From Gammaproteobacteria bacterium (lineage in GTDB: Bacteria; Pseudomonadota; Gammaproteobacteria; Steroidobacterales; Steroidobacteraceae), in NCBI GenBank assembly GCA_027366635.1, contig DAHXNE010000021.1:1-37589 (forward strand): a stretch of DNA of 37,589 bases. Reading direction: 5' to 3'. Position 1 is the first letter of the stretch. The number at the start of each line of letters is the position of its first letter. The translations under genes were made by a program, and so were the position numbers. Of the stretch, positions 1-11,702 are shown one piece after another. A model generated the notes under the pieces. That model worked only from the letters and a program-made list of their open reading frames with translations, had not been told where the DNA came from and did no database searches.

Positions 1-1307
1 TCGTCGGTGAACTCCCCGGTGATCTCGTTGAGCGCCTGCTGCGCGCCGCGCAGCTCCGCTGCGACCAACTCGCCGGCACGGCTGTCGCGCAGCTGCCGCT
101 GCGCCTCCGCCACGTGACGGCGCGCGCGGCGCAGCGCATCCAGATGTCGCCGGCGGGCTGAGACCGTGCCGCCTTCGATGCTCTGGAACCCCATGCACGC
201 CGTCAGGTGGGCGCGCAGCCGATCGAGGCCACTGCCGGTAAGCGCGGACACCGCAATGCGCGGGGGACCGGTCACGGTATCGGCGAGCGGAATGGGAGCG
301 CCGAGATCGCTCTTGTTGAGGATCAGCGTCACCGGCACGTCCTGCGGCAGACGCGCCTTTTCCTCATCGTAGGCGCGCGCGTCGGGATCCTCGAGCAGGT
401 CGATCACGAACAGGACGCGGTCGGCGTGGCGCATCTGCTCGTGCGCGCGGCGGATGCCCTCCGCCTCGACAGGGTCGGCGTTCTCGCGCAGGCCGGCGGT
501 ATCGAGTATGTGCAGCGGCATACCGTCGATATTGATCTGCTCGCGCACGATGTCCCGCGTGGTGCCTGCGATGGGCGTGACGATCGCGGCGTCGTACCCG
601 GCAAGACGGTTCAGCAGACTGGATTTGCCCGCATTCGGCCGTCCCGCGATCACCACCGTCATACCGTCGCGAAGCAGCGCTCCATGCCGGGCGCTCTGCT
701 CCACCGCGCTGAAGTGCTCGGCAAGCCCGTGGAAGCGCTCCTGCAATTGGCGGTCGGCCAGGAAGTCTATTTCCTCCTCCGGGAAGTCGATCGCCGCCTC
801 GACGTACGCGCGCGTGTCGATCACCGCTTCCGTCAACCCGTGGACCATCGCCGAGAACTCGCCCTGCAGTGACCGTACGGCGGCGCGGGCCGCTTCCCTC
901 GAACCGGCGTCGATCAGGTCGGCAATCGCCTCGGCCTGGGCCAGATCGAGCTTGCCGTTGAGAAAGGCGCGCAGGGTGAACTCGCCGGGTTGGGCGCGGC
1001 GGGCGCCGATCTCGAGGACGCGCGCCACCAAAGCTTCGAGCACCGCCGGCCCACCATGGCCGTGCAGCTCCAAGACGTGCTCGCCGGTATAGGAATGCGG
1101 CGCCGGAAAGAACAGCGCCAGACCGGCGTCGATGGGCTCTCCGCCGGCATCGAGGAACCCGGCGAAGCGCGCCGTGCGCGCCGGCGGCAGATCGCCGAGC
1201 ACGACGGCGGCGATCTCCGGAGCCTTCGGTCCGGAGACGCGCACGATGCCGATCCCACCGCGTCCCGGCGGGGTTGCCGGCGCCACGATCGTGTCCGTAC
1301 GCGACAT
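1..1307 (-). CDS. mnmE: tRNA uridine-5-carboxymethylaminomethyl modification GTPase MnmE (3' end cut off)
   Basis: GTPase that, with MnmG, builds the cmnm5 group on wobble U34 of certain tRNAs. Reading the minus strand from the ATG at 1307 (MSRTDTIVAP...) gives an open frame to the window edge, about 435 residues. The N-terminal folate-binding domain is followed by a helical domain carrying an inserted G domain: G1 GRPNAGKSS at about 222-230, G2 AGTTRD at 247-252, G3 DTAGLRE at 269-275, G4 NKSD near 334. The last visible residues are NEITGEFTD, so only about 16 residues are missing. These would include the C-terminal CIGK-type motif with the catalytic Cys known in this family. A promoter candidate lies 216 bp upstream. 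Placement beside yidC is the usual gammaproteobacterial order. Confidence 0.97.
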   Translation of the reverse strand, partial: MSRTDTIVAPATPPGRGGIGIVRVSGPKAPEIAAVVLGDLPPARTARFAGFLDAGGEPIDAGLALFFPAPHSYTGEHVLELHGHGGPAVLEALVARVLEIGARRAQPGEFTLRAFLNGKLDLAQAEAIADLIDAGSREAARAAVRSLQGEFSAMVHGLTEAVIDTRAYVEAAIDFPEEEIDFLADRQLQERFHGLAEHFSAVEQSARHGALLRDGMTVVIAGRPNAGKSSLLNRLAGYDAAIVTPIAGTTRDIVREQINIDGMPLHILDTAGLRENADPVEAEGIRRAHEQMRHADRVLFVIDLLEDPDARAYDEEKARLPQDVPVTLILNKSDLGAPIPLADTVTGPPRIAVSALTGSGLDRLRAHLTACMGFQSIEGGTVSARRRHLDALRRARRHVAEAQRQLRDSRAGELVAAELRGAQQALNEITGEFTD

Positions 1308-1640
1308 GCCAGGAATGCTACCGCAGTTGGAGCCCTGAATTGGTCCCGCGTTGAGCCGCTCCTGAGCGCACACGTAAGACCCCGGTCCCGCAGGACTTGC
1401 CATCCGGTACGCGCTTCGTTGCGATCGGGCGTGCCTCGGTCAGCTGGGCCGGGCGGCGGCGGTCCGCTCCACGCGCTTTACCGTCCGCCCTCTCGGCGGC
1501 AGAGTCTTTCACGTAGCTGATCTATATATGCGGCTGCTCGAAACGACGCAACGTCTGGGCGAATTCACACCTGCCGGCGGACATCCCGCTGCGCGGTGAT
1601 TTGAGCCGCCGGGGTCGCATGTCCCGGCACTCTGAGCGAC
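1308..1640. other. 333-bp intergenic region between yidC and mnmE
   Basis: No convincing gene. A 64-codon ORF (1318-1512, minus) has Arg/Ala-rich low-complexity sequence and resembles no family I know. The stretch holds the mnmE promoter candidate at 1523-1551. Near the yidC end (about 1574-1632) there is an imperfect inverted repeat (GCCGGCGGACAT and ATGTCCCGGC) with a long loop and no T tract, so it is only a weak candidate for the end of the yidC transcript. Confidence 0.6.
1523..1551 (-). promoter_or_regulatory. sigma-70-type promoter candidate for mnmE
   Basis: On the minus strand, TTGCGT (1551-1546) is followed after exactly 17 bp by TATATA (1528-1523). These match the -35 and -10 consensus at 4 of 6 and 5 of 6 positions. 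It points toward mnmE and would give a leader of about 210 nt. Such a long leader is unusual, so a closer promoter is not excluded. Confidence 0.5.
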
Positions 1641-3317
1641 TCAAGCCGTCCGCTTCGTCGCCGCGGCGATGCGCCGGTTGATGTGCCACTGCTGGGCGAT
1701 GGACAGCAGACTGTTGACGACGTAATAGAGCACCAGGCCGGAGGGGAAGAACGCGAACAGGCCCGCCATGACCAGCGGCATGAACATCATCATCTTGGCC
1801 TGGATCGGATCAGGCGGCGCCGGATTCAGCTTGAACTGCAGGTAGCCCGTGGCCGCCATGATGGCCGGGAGGATGAAATAAGGATCGCGCGCCGAGAGAT
1901 TATGGATCCAGAAGATGAACGGCGCCTGGCGAAGCTCCACGCTGTAGAGCAGTACCCAGTAGAACGCGATGAACACGGGAAGCTGCAAGAGCATCGGTAG
2001 GCAGCCAGCGACTGGATTGACCTTCTCGCGCTTGTAGATCTCCATCATCGCGCGGCCGAGCTTCTCCTTGTCGTCCTTGTACGACTCCTGGATGGCTTTG
2101 ATGCGCGGGCCGAGGGCCTTCATCTTCGCCATCGATCGGCCGCTGGCTTCCGAGAGCGGATAGAACAGCAACTTCAGCAGAATCGTGACGATGATGATCG
2201 CCACACCCCAGTTGCCGGTCACGGCATGCACACGGCTCAGGAGCCAAAATAGCGGCCGGGCGAGAATGGTGAAGAATCCGTAGTCGTCGAGGTACCCGAG
2301 CGTCGGGTCGGTCTTGACCAGCTGCCCGTGCAGCGTTGGCCCGACGAACAGCGTCTGGGTGAGCGACATCTTCGCGTCGGGCGCGACCGTGTGATTCGGG
2401 CCGGTGGCGGCCAGCAGGTAATCGCTGCCGGAGACCTGCGAGGTGACGCGGTAGGGTTCGCCGGCCGGCGGTACCACGGCACTGACGAAGTCGAGCTGCG
2501 GCACGGCGATCCAGCCGTTGGTGACCACCCGGGCGAAATGCTGGTATTCGTGGCTGGCGGGATCCAGCTCGACGTACTTGTGACCGTCCCAGATCGCGGG
2601 TCCGTGATAGGCGTTGCTTGTCGGATGGAAATAGCTACCGCTGGTGCGCGGATCGTTGCGGAACAGCTGCGCGTAGGCGGCGAACGTCCAGGGGGATTTA
2701 CCGCTGTTATCGATCAGGTAATGCAGGCCGATGCGGTAGGAGCCTTTGTGGAAGACGAAGGTCTTGGTGACCGTGACGCCGTCGCTGTGCCACGTCAGCG
2801 GCACCCGCAGCTCCCCGGAAGCCCCCATGCGGTAGTCGAGGCGGGCTGCGCTGAAGCGCGCCGCCTGCGTCGGATAATTGGCGCCGGCGGTTCCGGTCAG
2901 ACCGGTTTGCAAGAGATATTCGTGCGCAGGGTCGGTGGTCTCGAGCCGTACCCGCGCCTTGCTGCCCTGAACCTTGGCATAGTGAAGCAGATCGGCCTTC
3001 ACCAAGGTTCCTCCCTCGGTGCTGATCTCGAGGTCATAGACGTCGGTTTGCACGTGGATCTCCGCCGCAGCTGCCGAGAGCACGTTCGGGGCGGGTGAGA
3101 TCTTGGGGACAGGACGCGCCGCAGGCGGTGCAGCGGATGGTGCGGGAGCGGAGGGTGTCGGCGTCTGCGGTACCGTATTCGAAAGCGAAGGGGCGGCCTG
3201 TCGCACGACGGCCGTGTGCTGCGCCGATGCCGCGAACTGCGCCGTCCAAGTGGTGTAGTTGAACCACAGGAGCACGAGCAGCCCGAGCCAGAGAACGTAG
3301 CGCAACTGATTAATCAT
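1641..3317 (-). CDS. yidC: Membrane protein insertase YidC
   Basis: Inner-membrane insertase that works with SecYEG or alone to insert and fold membrane proteins. About 558 residues from ATG ([12 protein letters not shown]...). There is one N-terminal transmembrane segment (about 4-20), then a Pro/Ala-rich linker. A large periplasmic domain (about 85-340) follows, and the conserved five-helix insertase core starts near '[20 protein letters not shown]'. The core includes the cytoplasmic hairpin with KMKALGPRI and the substrate-groove Arg in SEASGRSM. An upstream in-frame TTG at 3329 is possible, but the ATG at 3317 fits family N-termini better. It overlaps the end of yidD by 8 bp, suggesting coupled translation in the rpmH-rnpA-yidD-yidC operon. 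Confidence 0.97.
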   Translation of the reverse strand: MINQLRYVLWLGLLVLLWFNYTTWTAQFAASAQHTAVVRQAAPSLSNTVPQTPTPSAPAPSAAPPAARPVPKISPAPNVLSAAAAEIHVQTDVYDLEISTEGGTLVKADLLHYAKVQGSKARVRLETTDPAHEYLLQTGLTGTAGANYPTQAARFSAARLDYRMGASGELRVPLTWHSDGVTVTKTFVFHKGSYRIGLHYLIDNSGKSPWTFAAYAQLFRNDPRTSGSYFHPTSNAYHGPAIWDGHKYVELDPASHEYQHFARVVTNGWIAVPQLDFVSAVVPPAGEPYRVTSQVSGSDYLLAATGPNHTVAPDAKMSLTQTLFVGPTLHGQLVKTDPTLGYLDDYGFFTILARPLFWLLSRVHAVTGNWGVAIIIVTILLKLLFYPLSEASGRSMAKMKALGPRIKAIQESYKDDKEKLGRAMMEIYKREKVNPVAGCLPMLLQLPVFIAFYWVLLYSVELRQAPFIFWIHNLSARDPYFILPAIMAATGYLQFKLNPAPPDPIQAKMMMFMPLVMAGLFAFFPSGLVLYYVVNSLLSIAQQWHINRRIAAATKRTA

Positions 3318-3555
3318 GTCGGTGAGCAACCCGGGTGGGACCGTGAGCCGGCACCGGATCGTATCCCCCTGGGTGCCAGGGGTGGCAACAACCGATGCGT
3401 TTCACGGCCAGCCAGCCGCCGCGCAGTAGGCCGAACCGCTCTATGGCTTCGAGCGCGTACTGGGAGCAAGAGGGATGAAATCGGCAGTTCGTGCCGAGCA
3501 GCGGACTCACCGTCCATTGATACAGACGGATCAGGAAGAGGGCGAGAGCACGCAT
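3310..3555 (-). CDS. yidD: Membrane protein insertion efficiency factor YidD
   Basis: Small (81 aa) amphipathic protein of the YidD/DUF37 family that assists YidC-dependent insertion. The family signature is clear: an N-terminal helix LFLIRLYQW, then a Cys-rich core ([16 protein letters not shown] and [18 protein letters not shown]) with three conserved Cys positions. I chose the ATG at 3555 because [13 protein letters not shown] matches family N-termini; the frame extends upstream to 3576. It overlaps rnpA by 25 bp and yidC by 8 bp, the standard compact arrangement. Confidence 0.95.
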   Translation of the reverse strand: MRALALFLIRLYQWTVSPLLGTNCRFHPSCSQYALEAIERFGLLRGGWLAVKRIGCCHPWHPGGYDPVPAHGPTRVAHRHD

Positions 3556-3914
3556 CGCTCGCTGACCTGTCGCCAAAGCGCCGCCAAGCTAGCACGTAGC
3601 GTCTGTGCGCTTGCGCCGAGCGCATTCGCGCGGGCGCTGACCACGATATCCACCGCCGGCAGGGTATGCTGATAGACCCGAAAGGATTCGCGGATCGCGC
3701 GGCGAATGCGATTGCGCTCGACGGCTGTGCGCGTCACGCGCAGCGCTACCGCCAGGCCGAGGCGAGGCCCGCTCTTGTCGTTGCTGATCACTGTCACCGC
3801 GAAAAATCCATTGCCAAAGCGCCGGCCGCGCGCGCGCGCGGCGTCGAACTCCGATTTATGTCGCAGGCGCCTCAGCGCCGGAAAGGTCAGCTGCTCTGGA
3901 GGTACACGCGACAT
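3531..3914 (-). CDS. rnpA: Ribonuclease P protein component RnpA
   Basis: Basic protein subunit of RNase P, which binds the catalytic RNA and the 5' leader of pre-tRNAs. 127 residues from ATG 3914. It shows the '[10 protein letters not shown]' start, the central beta strands ([15 protein letters not shown]) and the RNR signature [14 protein letters not shown] at about 66-79. The frame continues upstream to a GTG at 3944; neither start has a good Shine-Dalgarno. The ATG gives the usual family length (about 120-130). It lies 63 bp downstream of rpmH in the same operon. Confidence 0.95.
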   Translation of the reverse strand: MSRVPPEQLTFPALRRLRHKSEFDAARARGRRFGNGFFAVTVISNDKSGPRLGLAVALRVTRTAVERNRIRRAIRESFRVYQHTLPAVDIVVSARANALGASAQTLRASLAALWRQVSERCVLSPSS

Positions 3915-3977
3915 GCGAGCCAGCGGGTCGTCGCCGGGTCGCACGCGGGCGACCGTGGTACCGACCGCACTGCGGAC

Positions 3978-4112
3978 CTACGGGATCAGCTTCCTGCGCC
4001 CCTTGGCACGACGTCGGGCCAGGACTTTGCGACCGTTCTGTGTCGCCATACGTGCTCGGAAGCCATGCGTGCGCTTACGGCGCAGCTTGCTCGGCTGATA
4101 GGTACGCTTCAT
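3978..4112 (-). CDS. rpmH: 50S ribosomal protein L34
   Basis: 44-residue ribosomal protein, read directly as [20 protein letters not shown]... ending GRRKLIP then TAG. Very basic, and the length and sequence match bacterial L34 almost throughout. A GGAG 8 nt upstream of the ATG serves as ribosome-binding site. It is the first gene of the leftward rpmH-rnpA-yidD-yidC operon and lies back-to-back with dnaA, the classic origin-flanking order. Confidence 0.98.
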   Translation of the reverse strand: MKRTYQPSKLRRKRTHGFRARMATQNGRKVLARRRAKGRRKLIP

Positions 4113-4157
4113 ACCGCGGCTCCAGAGGGTCCATCGGGCTGACGAAAAGGGGCGGCA

Positions 4158-4187
4158 AGGCTAAGCCGTTGACCGCCAAGGTGTCAA
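4158..4187 (-). promoter_or_regulatory. rpmH operon promoter candidate
   Basis: A perfect TTGACA (minus strand, 4187-4182) is followed after 18 bp by TAGCCT (4163-4158), a poor -10. It would place the start of transcription near 4150, about 38 nt before the rpmH ATG. The -35 is convincing, the -10 is not. Confidence 0.4.
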
Positions 4188-4228
4188 TATTTTAGCGCGT
4201 GAAATTCTTCAGTGCAGGCGTCGATCGG

Positions 4229-4236
4229 TATAGACT
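4229..4236 (+). promoter_or_regulatory. dnaA: Possible dnaA promoter -10 (TATAGACT)
   Basis: TATAGA on the plus strand lies about 115 bp before the dnaA GTG, in the rpmH-dnaA gap. The hexamer 17 bp upstream (TCTTCA) is a weak -35. I see no clear DnaA box in this gap that would indicate autoregulation; TTCTCCACG near 4248-4256 has two mismatches. Confidence 0.3.
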
Positions 4237-4345
4237 GCCGAGCCTTTTCTCCACGAAGCCGGACTCATCCATGATGCATTTCCAGCGGTCGCGCCGGGGT
4301 GCGCGGCTGAGCACGGTGCGAAATTCCCATCGGGGGTAGGCAGGG

Positions 4346-5680
4346 GTGGAAGCGTCACTGTGGGCTCGGTGCATGTGTGCCCTGGAGGCCGAGCTCCCGG
4401 AACAGCAGTTCAATACCTGGGTACGCCCACTACAGGCGCTCGAGGGCGCCGGGGCGCTGAAGCTGCTGGCGCCCAACCGCTTCGTTGTCGAGTGGATCAA
4501 TGAGCGGCTGCTGCCGCGGATCGGCGAGCTGCTGCGCGACAAAACCACCGGGGACGTGCCCATCGTGACGGTAGAGGTCGGTTCGCGTGCCGCGCCGGCC
4601 GAAGCGCCGCCGGCAAGCCTGGAGCTGCCGAAACGCGCCCGCCGCGAGGGCCTGGTGATCGGCGCGCGGCTGAATCTGGATTTCTCGTTCGCGACCTTCG
4701 TCGAGGGCAAGAGCAACCAGATGGCGAAGGCGGCCGCTCAACAGGTCGCCGAGAATCCGGGCCGAGCTTACAACCCATTGTTCCTTTATGGGGGTGTCGG
4801 CCTCGGCAAGACGCATCTGATGCATGCCATCGGGCATTTCATGCGCGCGAGCAACGAGGAGGTGCGGATCGCCTACGTGCATTCGGAGCGCTTCGTCAGC
4901 GACATGGTGCGGGCGCTGCAGCACAACTCGATGAACGAATTCAAGACCGCGTACCGCTCGCTCGATGCACTGATGATCGACGACATCCAGTTCTTCGCCG
5001 GCAAGGAACGCTCGCAGGAGGAGTTCTTCCACACGTTCAATGCGCTGCTGGAAGGGCAGCACCAGGTGATCCTCAGCTGCGACCGCTACCCCAAGGAGGT
5101 CGAGGGCCTCGAGGAACGCCTGAAGTCGCGCTTCGGCTGGGGTTTGACGGTTGCCATCGAGCCGCCGGAGCTGGAGACCTGTGTGGCCATCTTGATGAGT
5201 AAATCGCGCCAGTTCGGCATGCTGGTGCCGGAAGAGGTTGCCTTTTTCATTGCCAAGCGGATTCGCTCGAACGTGCGCGAGTTGGAGGGGGCTCTGCGAC
5301 GCGTGATTGCGAATGCCCGGTTCACCGGCCATCCGGTCACGCTGGAGTTCACCAAGGAGGCACTGAAGGATCTGCTGTCATTACAGGCGAAGCTGGTCAC
5401 CATCGAGAACATCCAGAAGACGGTGGCCGATTACTACAAAGTGAGGGTCGCGGAGCTGCTGTCGAAGCGCCGCAGCCGCTCGGTCGCCCGCCCGCGGCAG
5501 GTGGCCATGGCGCTCTCCAAGGAGCTCACCAGCCAGAGCCTGCCGGAGATCGGTGACGCGTTCGGCGGACGCGACCATACGACCGTGCTACATGCCTGCA
5601 AGCGCATCAAGGAGCTTCGCGCCATCGACGTGCGGATGAGCGAGGACTACTCGAACTTGTTGAGAACCCTCACGGCTTGA
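4346..5680 (+). CDS. dnaA: Chromosomal replication initiator DnaA
   Basis: AAA+ initiator that binds DnaA boxes at oriC and melts the origin. 444 residues. Domain I (about 1-80, [21 protein letters not shown]) mediates self-association and helicase loading. Domain II is a short Pro/Ala linker (about 81-100). Domain III has Walker A GGVGLGKT (149-156) and Walker B ending DD (212-213). Domain IV ends with the DnaA signature [19 protein letters not shown]. The start is GTG: an in-frame TAG at 4337 leaves no earlier start, and GGCAGGG lies just upstream. The linker is short compared with E. coli DnaA (467 aa). Confidence 0.98.
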   Translation: MEASLWARCMCALEAELPEQQFNTWVRPLQALEGAGALKLLAPNRFVVEWINERLLPRIGELLRDKTTGDVPIVTVEVGSRAAPAEAPPASLELPKRARREGLVIGARLNLDFSFATFVEGKSNQMAKAAAQQVAENPGRAYNPLFLYGGVGLGKTHLMHAIGHFMRASNEEVRIAYVHSERFVSDMVRALQHNSMNEFKTAYRSLDALMIDDIQFFAGKERSQEEFFHTFNALLEGQHQVILSCDRYPKEVEGLEERLKSRFGWGLTVAIEPPELETCVAILMSKSRQFGMLVPEEVAFFIAKRIRSNVRELEGALRRVIANARFTGHPVTLEFTKEALKDLLSLQAKLVTIENIQKTVADYYKVRVAELLSKRRSRSVARPRQVAMALSKELTSQSLPEIGDAFGGRDHTTVLHACKRIKELRAIDVRMSEDYSNLLRTLTA

Positions 5681-5892
5681 GGGGGTAAATCTGTGGATAG
5701 TCGGTGCACAGAATTGGGGATAACGTTACGCACAAGTCATGCACAGTCAGTACCCAGGCGGTCCACGGAAAGCGCGAGCACGAACAGCGCGCAAGCGCTT
5801 GATCACGTGAGGCTTCTCGGAGAGTTACCACTGTTCACAGGACTAATCATCACTACAATCTGAATTCTAAATCTCCAGAGAAGATAAGACTT
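5681..5892. other. oriC: Probable chromosomal replication origin (oriC) between dnaA and dnaN
   Basis: The 212-bp gap contains a cluster of near-consensus DnaA boxes: TGTGGATAG (5692-5700), TGGGGATAA (5715-5723), TTACGCACA (5726-5734) and TCATGCACA (5737-5745). Each is one mismatch from TTATNCACA or its complement. About 100 bp on is an AT-rich tract (about 5845-5892, containing GAATTCTAAATCT) that could be the unwinding element. Only one GATC is present, so the dense Dam/SeqA control of E. coli oriC is not expected here. A CACGTG core at 5804-5809 has poor parS flanks. The gene order and box cluster make this the best origin candidate. Confidence 0.8.
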
Positions 5893-6987
5893 ATGAAGCT
5901 GATGGCCAAGCGCGAGGAGCTGCTCGCTCCCCTGCAAAGCGTGATCGGTGTGGTCGAGCGGCGGCAAACGATGCCCGTGCTCGCAAACGTGCTGCTGACG
6001 GCGCGTGAGAAACGCCTAGGCATCACGGGAACGGACCTGGAAGTGGAGCTGGCAGCGGTCGGCGAGGTACACGTCGAGATGCCCGGGGACATCACAGTGC
6101 CTGGCCGCAAGCTGCTCGATATCCTGCGCGCGTTGCCGGTCGAGGCAGAGGTCGTCGTGAGTACCGAGGGCGAGAAAGTCATCGTGCGGGCGGGGCGCAG
6201 CCGCTTCTCGCTCACGACGTTGCCGGCAACGGAATTTCCAGTCCTGGACGAGATTCATGCGCAGCAGACGCTGACGCTCTCGCAGGATGAGTTCCGACGA
6301 CTGATCGACAAGACCCACTTCTCGATGGCGCAGCAGGATGTACGGTATTACCTGAATGGCTTGATGCTGGAGACCGCGGACACGACGTTGCGAGCCGTGG
6401 CGACGGATGGCCATCGGCTGGCACTGTGCGAGATGTCCCTGACAGAGCCGAGCCGCCCGGGGCAGGTCATAGTTCCACGCAAGGCGATCCTAGAGCTGCA
6501 GCGCATTCTCGGCGTGGAGGGCCAGATCGAACTGGCAATTGGCACTAATCACGTTCGAGCACAGATTGGCAATATTCGCTTCACTTCGAAGCTAATTGAT
6601 GGTCGTTTCCCGGAATATGGACGCGTGATTCCGGATAATCCGCCTAAAATTGTTTATGCGGATCGTGAATTGCTGCGGCAGGCGCTGCAGCGGACGGCCA
6701 TCTTGTCGAACGAAAAATACCGGGGCATTCGCGTGGCGATCAAGCCTGATGCGCTGATCCTTCAAGCCCACAATCCGGAGCATGAGGAAGCGGAGGATCA
6801 GATCGAGGTCGAGTATCAGGGCGAGGAAGTTGAGATCGGCTTCAACGTCAATTATTTACTCGAAGCGCTCGGAGCGGTCGAGACGGATCGCGTGGAGCTG
6901 GGGTTTGCCGACTCTAACAGCAGCTGCCTTATTCGGGCACCCGGTCTCGGTCAGGCACGCTACGTTGTGATGCCGATGCGGCTTTGA
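5893..6987 (+). CDS. dnaN: DNA polymerase III subunit beta (sliding clamp)
   Basis: Ring-shaped processivity clamp for Pol III and a hub for repair polymerases and Hda. 364 residues (E. coli 366), with the three repeated clamp folds readable across the full length. Family landmarks: an N-terminal ELLAPLQSVIGVVERR.TMPVLANVLL block, the second-domain ATDGHRLALCE block, KLIDGRFPEYGRVIP, and the C-terminal YVVMPMRL that forms part of the peptide-binding pocket. The N-terminus MKLMAKREELLAPL fits known starts. It follows oriC directly and is followed by recF after 55 bp. Confidence 0.98.
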   Translation: MKLMAKREELLAPLQSVIGVVERRQTMPVLANVLLTAREKRLGITGTDLEVELAAVGEVHVEMPGDITVPGRKLLDILRALPVEAEVVVSTEGEKVIVRAGRSRFSLTTLPATEFPVLDEIHAQQTLTLSQDEFRRLIDKTHFSMAQQDVRYYLNGLMLETADTTLRAVATDGHRLALCEMSLTEPSRPGQVIVPRKAILELQRILGVEGQIELAIGTNHVRAQIGNIRFTSKLIDGRFPEYGRVIPDNPPKIVYADRELLRQALQRTAILSNEKYRGIRVAIKPDALILQAHNPEHEEAEDQIEVEYQGEEVEIGFNVNYLLEALGAVETDRVELGFADSNSSCLIRAPGLGQARYVVMPMRL

Positions 6988-7042
6988 GCCTGCGGCACAC
7001 CGGACCGCTGAGGAAGCCCGATGGGATTCTCAATCGATCGCC

Positions 7043-10545
<3,503 letters not shown>

Positions 10546-10555
10546 TCTCAGCCCG

Positions 10556-11548
10556 TCAGCGATTGACCGCCGCCATGCCCGCCGGCGCGTAGCGGGTCCC
10601 GGCGGCCGCGCCGAGCGGAAACGCGCGCTCCAGCTCTTGCAGCTCGGCGGCGCTCAAATCCACCTCGAGCGCGGCGAGATTCTCGGTCAACCGCGCCGGA
10701 TGCCGGGTGCCGGGAATCGCCACGATGTCGTCACCCTGGGCCAGCACCCAGGCGAGCGCCAGCTGTGCCGGGGTGCAGCCCTTGGCCGCCGCCAGCGCCC
10801 GCACTCGCTCGACGAGCTGCAGGTTGCGGGTGAAATTCTCGCCCTGAAAGCGTGGATTGTGGCGCCGGAAGTCGTCTTCCGCCAGATCCTCCGGCCGCTT
10901 GATCGTGCCCGTCAGGAAGCCACGGCCGAGCGGTGAATACGCCACCAATGCGATGCCGAGCCGCCGGCACGCCGCCAGCACACCGTCCGTCTCCACGTCC
11001 CGCGACCATAGCGAGAACTCGCTCTGCAGCGCCGAAATCCGCTGCACACGAGCCGCCCGTTCCAGCGTTTGCGCCGAGGCTTCCGAGAGTCCGAGGAAGC
11101 GCACCTTGCCGGCCCGGACCAGTTCAGCCATGGCGCCCACCGTCTCTTCGATCGGTACCTCCGGGTCGACGCGGTGTTGGTAATACAAGTCAATGTACGT
11201 TACGCCGAGGCGCTTCAGGCTTGCATCGCAGCACGCCCGGACGTACTCGGGCCGGCCATTCACTCCCCGCTTCGCCGGATCGGCCGGATCGCGCACGATG
11301 CCGAACTTGGTGGCGAGAAACACCTCGCTGCGGCGACCCTCGATGGCGCGACCCACCAGCATCTCATTGGTGAACGGACCGTACATGTCGGCGGTATCGA
11401 GCAGGCTCACGCCCTGATCGAGCGCCACGCGGATAGTCGAGATCGATTCCGCATCGTCGCGCGGGCCGTAAAAGTCGCTCATTCCCATGCAACCCAGCCC
11501 GAGCGCGGACACCCGCGGGCCCTGCTTTCCCAAACTGCGCGTCAGCAC
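10556..11548 (-). CDS. Aldo/keto reductase
   Basis: NADPH-dependent oxidoreductase of the aldo/keto reductase superfamily; substrate not predictable. 330 residues with the catalytic tetrad in place: Asp51 and Tyr56 (DTADMYG), Lys81 (ATKFG), His125 (YYQHRVDP). The C-terminal nucleotide-binding segment reads [19 protein letters not shown]. It looks like the AKR13-type group, often annotated as a general or pyridoxal-type reductase. The open frame extends far upstream, but a GTG at 11548 preceded by AAGGAG with a 6-nt spacer fixes the start, giving [22 protein letters not shown]. It is divergent from the PLP enzyme gene and convergent with gyrB. Confidence 0.93.
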   Translation of the reverse strand: MLTRSLGKQGPRVSALGLGCMGMSDFYGPRDDAESISTIRVALDQGVSLLDTADMYGPFTNEMLVGRAIEGRRSEVFLATKFGIVRDPADPAKRGVNGRPEYVRACCDASLKRLGVTYIDLYYQHRVDPEVPIEETVGAMAELVRAGKVRFLGLSEASAQTLERAARVQRISALQSEFSLWSRDVETDGVLAACRRLGIALVAYSPLGRGFLTGTIKRPEDLAEDDFRRHNPRFQGENFTRNLQLVERVRALAAAKGCTPAQLALAWVLAQGDDIVAIPGTRHPARLTENLAALEVDLSAAELQELERAFPLGAAAGTRYAPAGMAAVNR

Positions 11549-11554
11549 TGGCAG

Positions 11555-11560
11555 CTCCTT
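11555..11560 (-). promoter_or_regulatory. Shine-Dalgarno AAGGAG deciding the aldo/keto reductase start
   Basis: A strong AAGGAG lies 6 nt before the GTG at 11548. It selects this start although the reading frame is open for another 520 bases upstream. Confidence 0.75.
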
Positions 11561-11664
11561 GTCAGGTAATGAAGGAAGCGGCGGGTCGCCGGTACACACC
11601 GCCGCTGGCAGTATACCGTCCCGCTTCGCCGCCGCACCACTGTGGCGCAGTAATGGCAGAATCG

Positions 11665-11679
11665 CGGCCTCAGAGGCCG
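11665..11679. promoter_or_regulatory. 15-bp palindrome upstream of the PLP enzyme gene
   Basis: CGGCCTC-A-GAGGCCG is a perfect inverted repeat with a one-base centre. It sits 23 bp before the ATG at 11703, in the divergent gap with the aldo/keto reductase. It could be an operator for a dimeric repressor. GC-rich palindromes also occur by chance. Confidence 0.3.
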
Positions 11680-11702
11680 ACATCCCGCGAGGCACAGACT
11701 CC

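Noticed and set aside
1318..1512. 64-codon minus-strand ORF upstream of mnmE
   Set aside because: Low-complexity Arg/Ala sequence without homology that I can recognise. It would begin almost at the predicted transcription start.
4430..5332. 300-codon minus-strand ORF opposite dnaA
   Set aside because: An antisense shadow of dnaA produced by high-GC codon use. The same applies to the long antisense frames opposite yidC, glnA, ntrB, glyQ and tatC.
5799..5814. Third parS candidate in oriC around CACGTG at 5804
   Set aside because: Only the central CACGTG and a few flanking bases match; about 10 of 16 positions, well below the two sites in recF.
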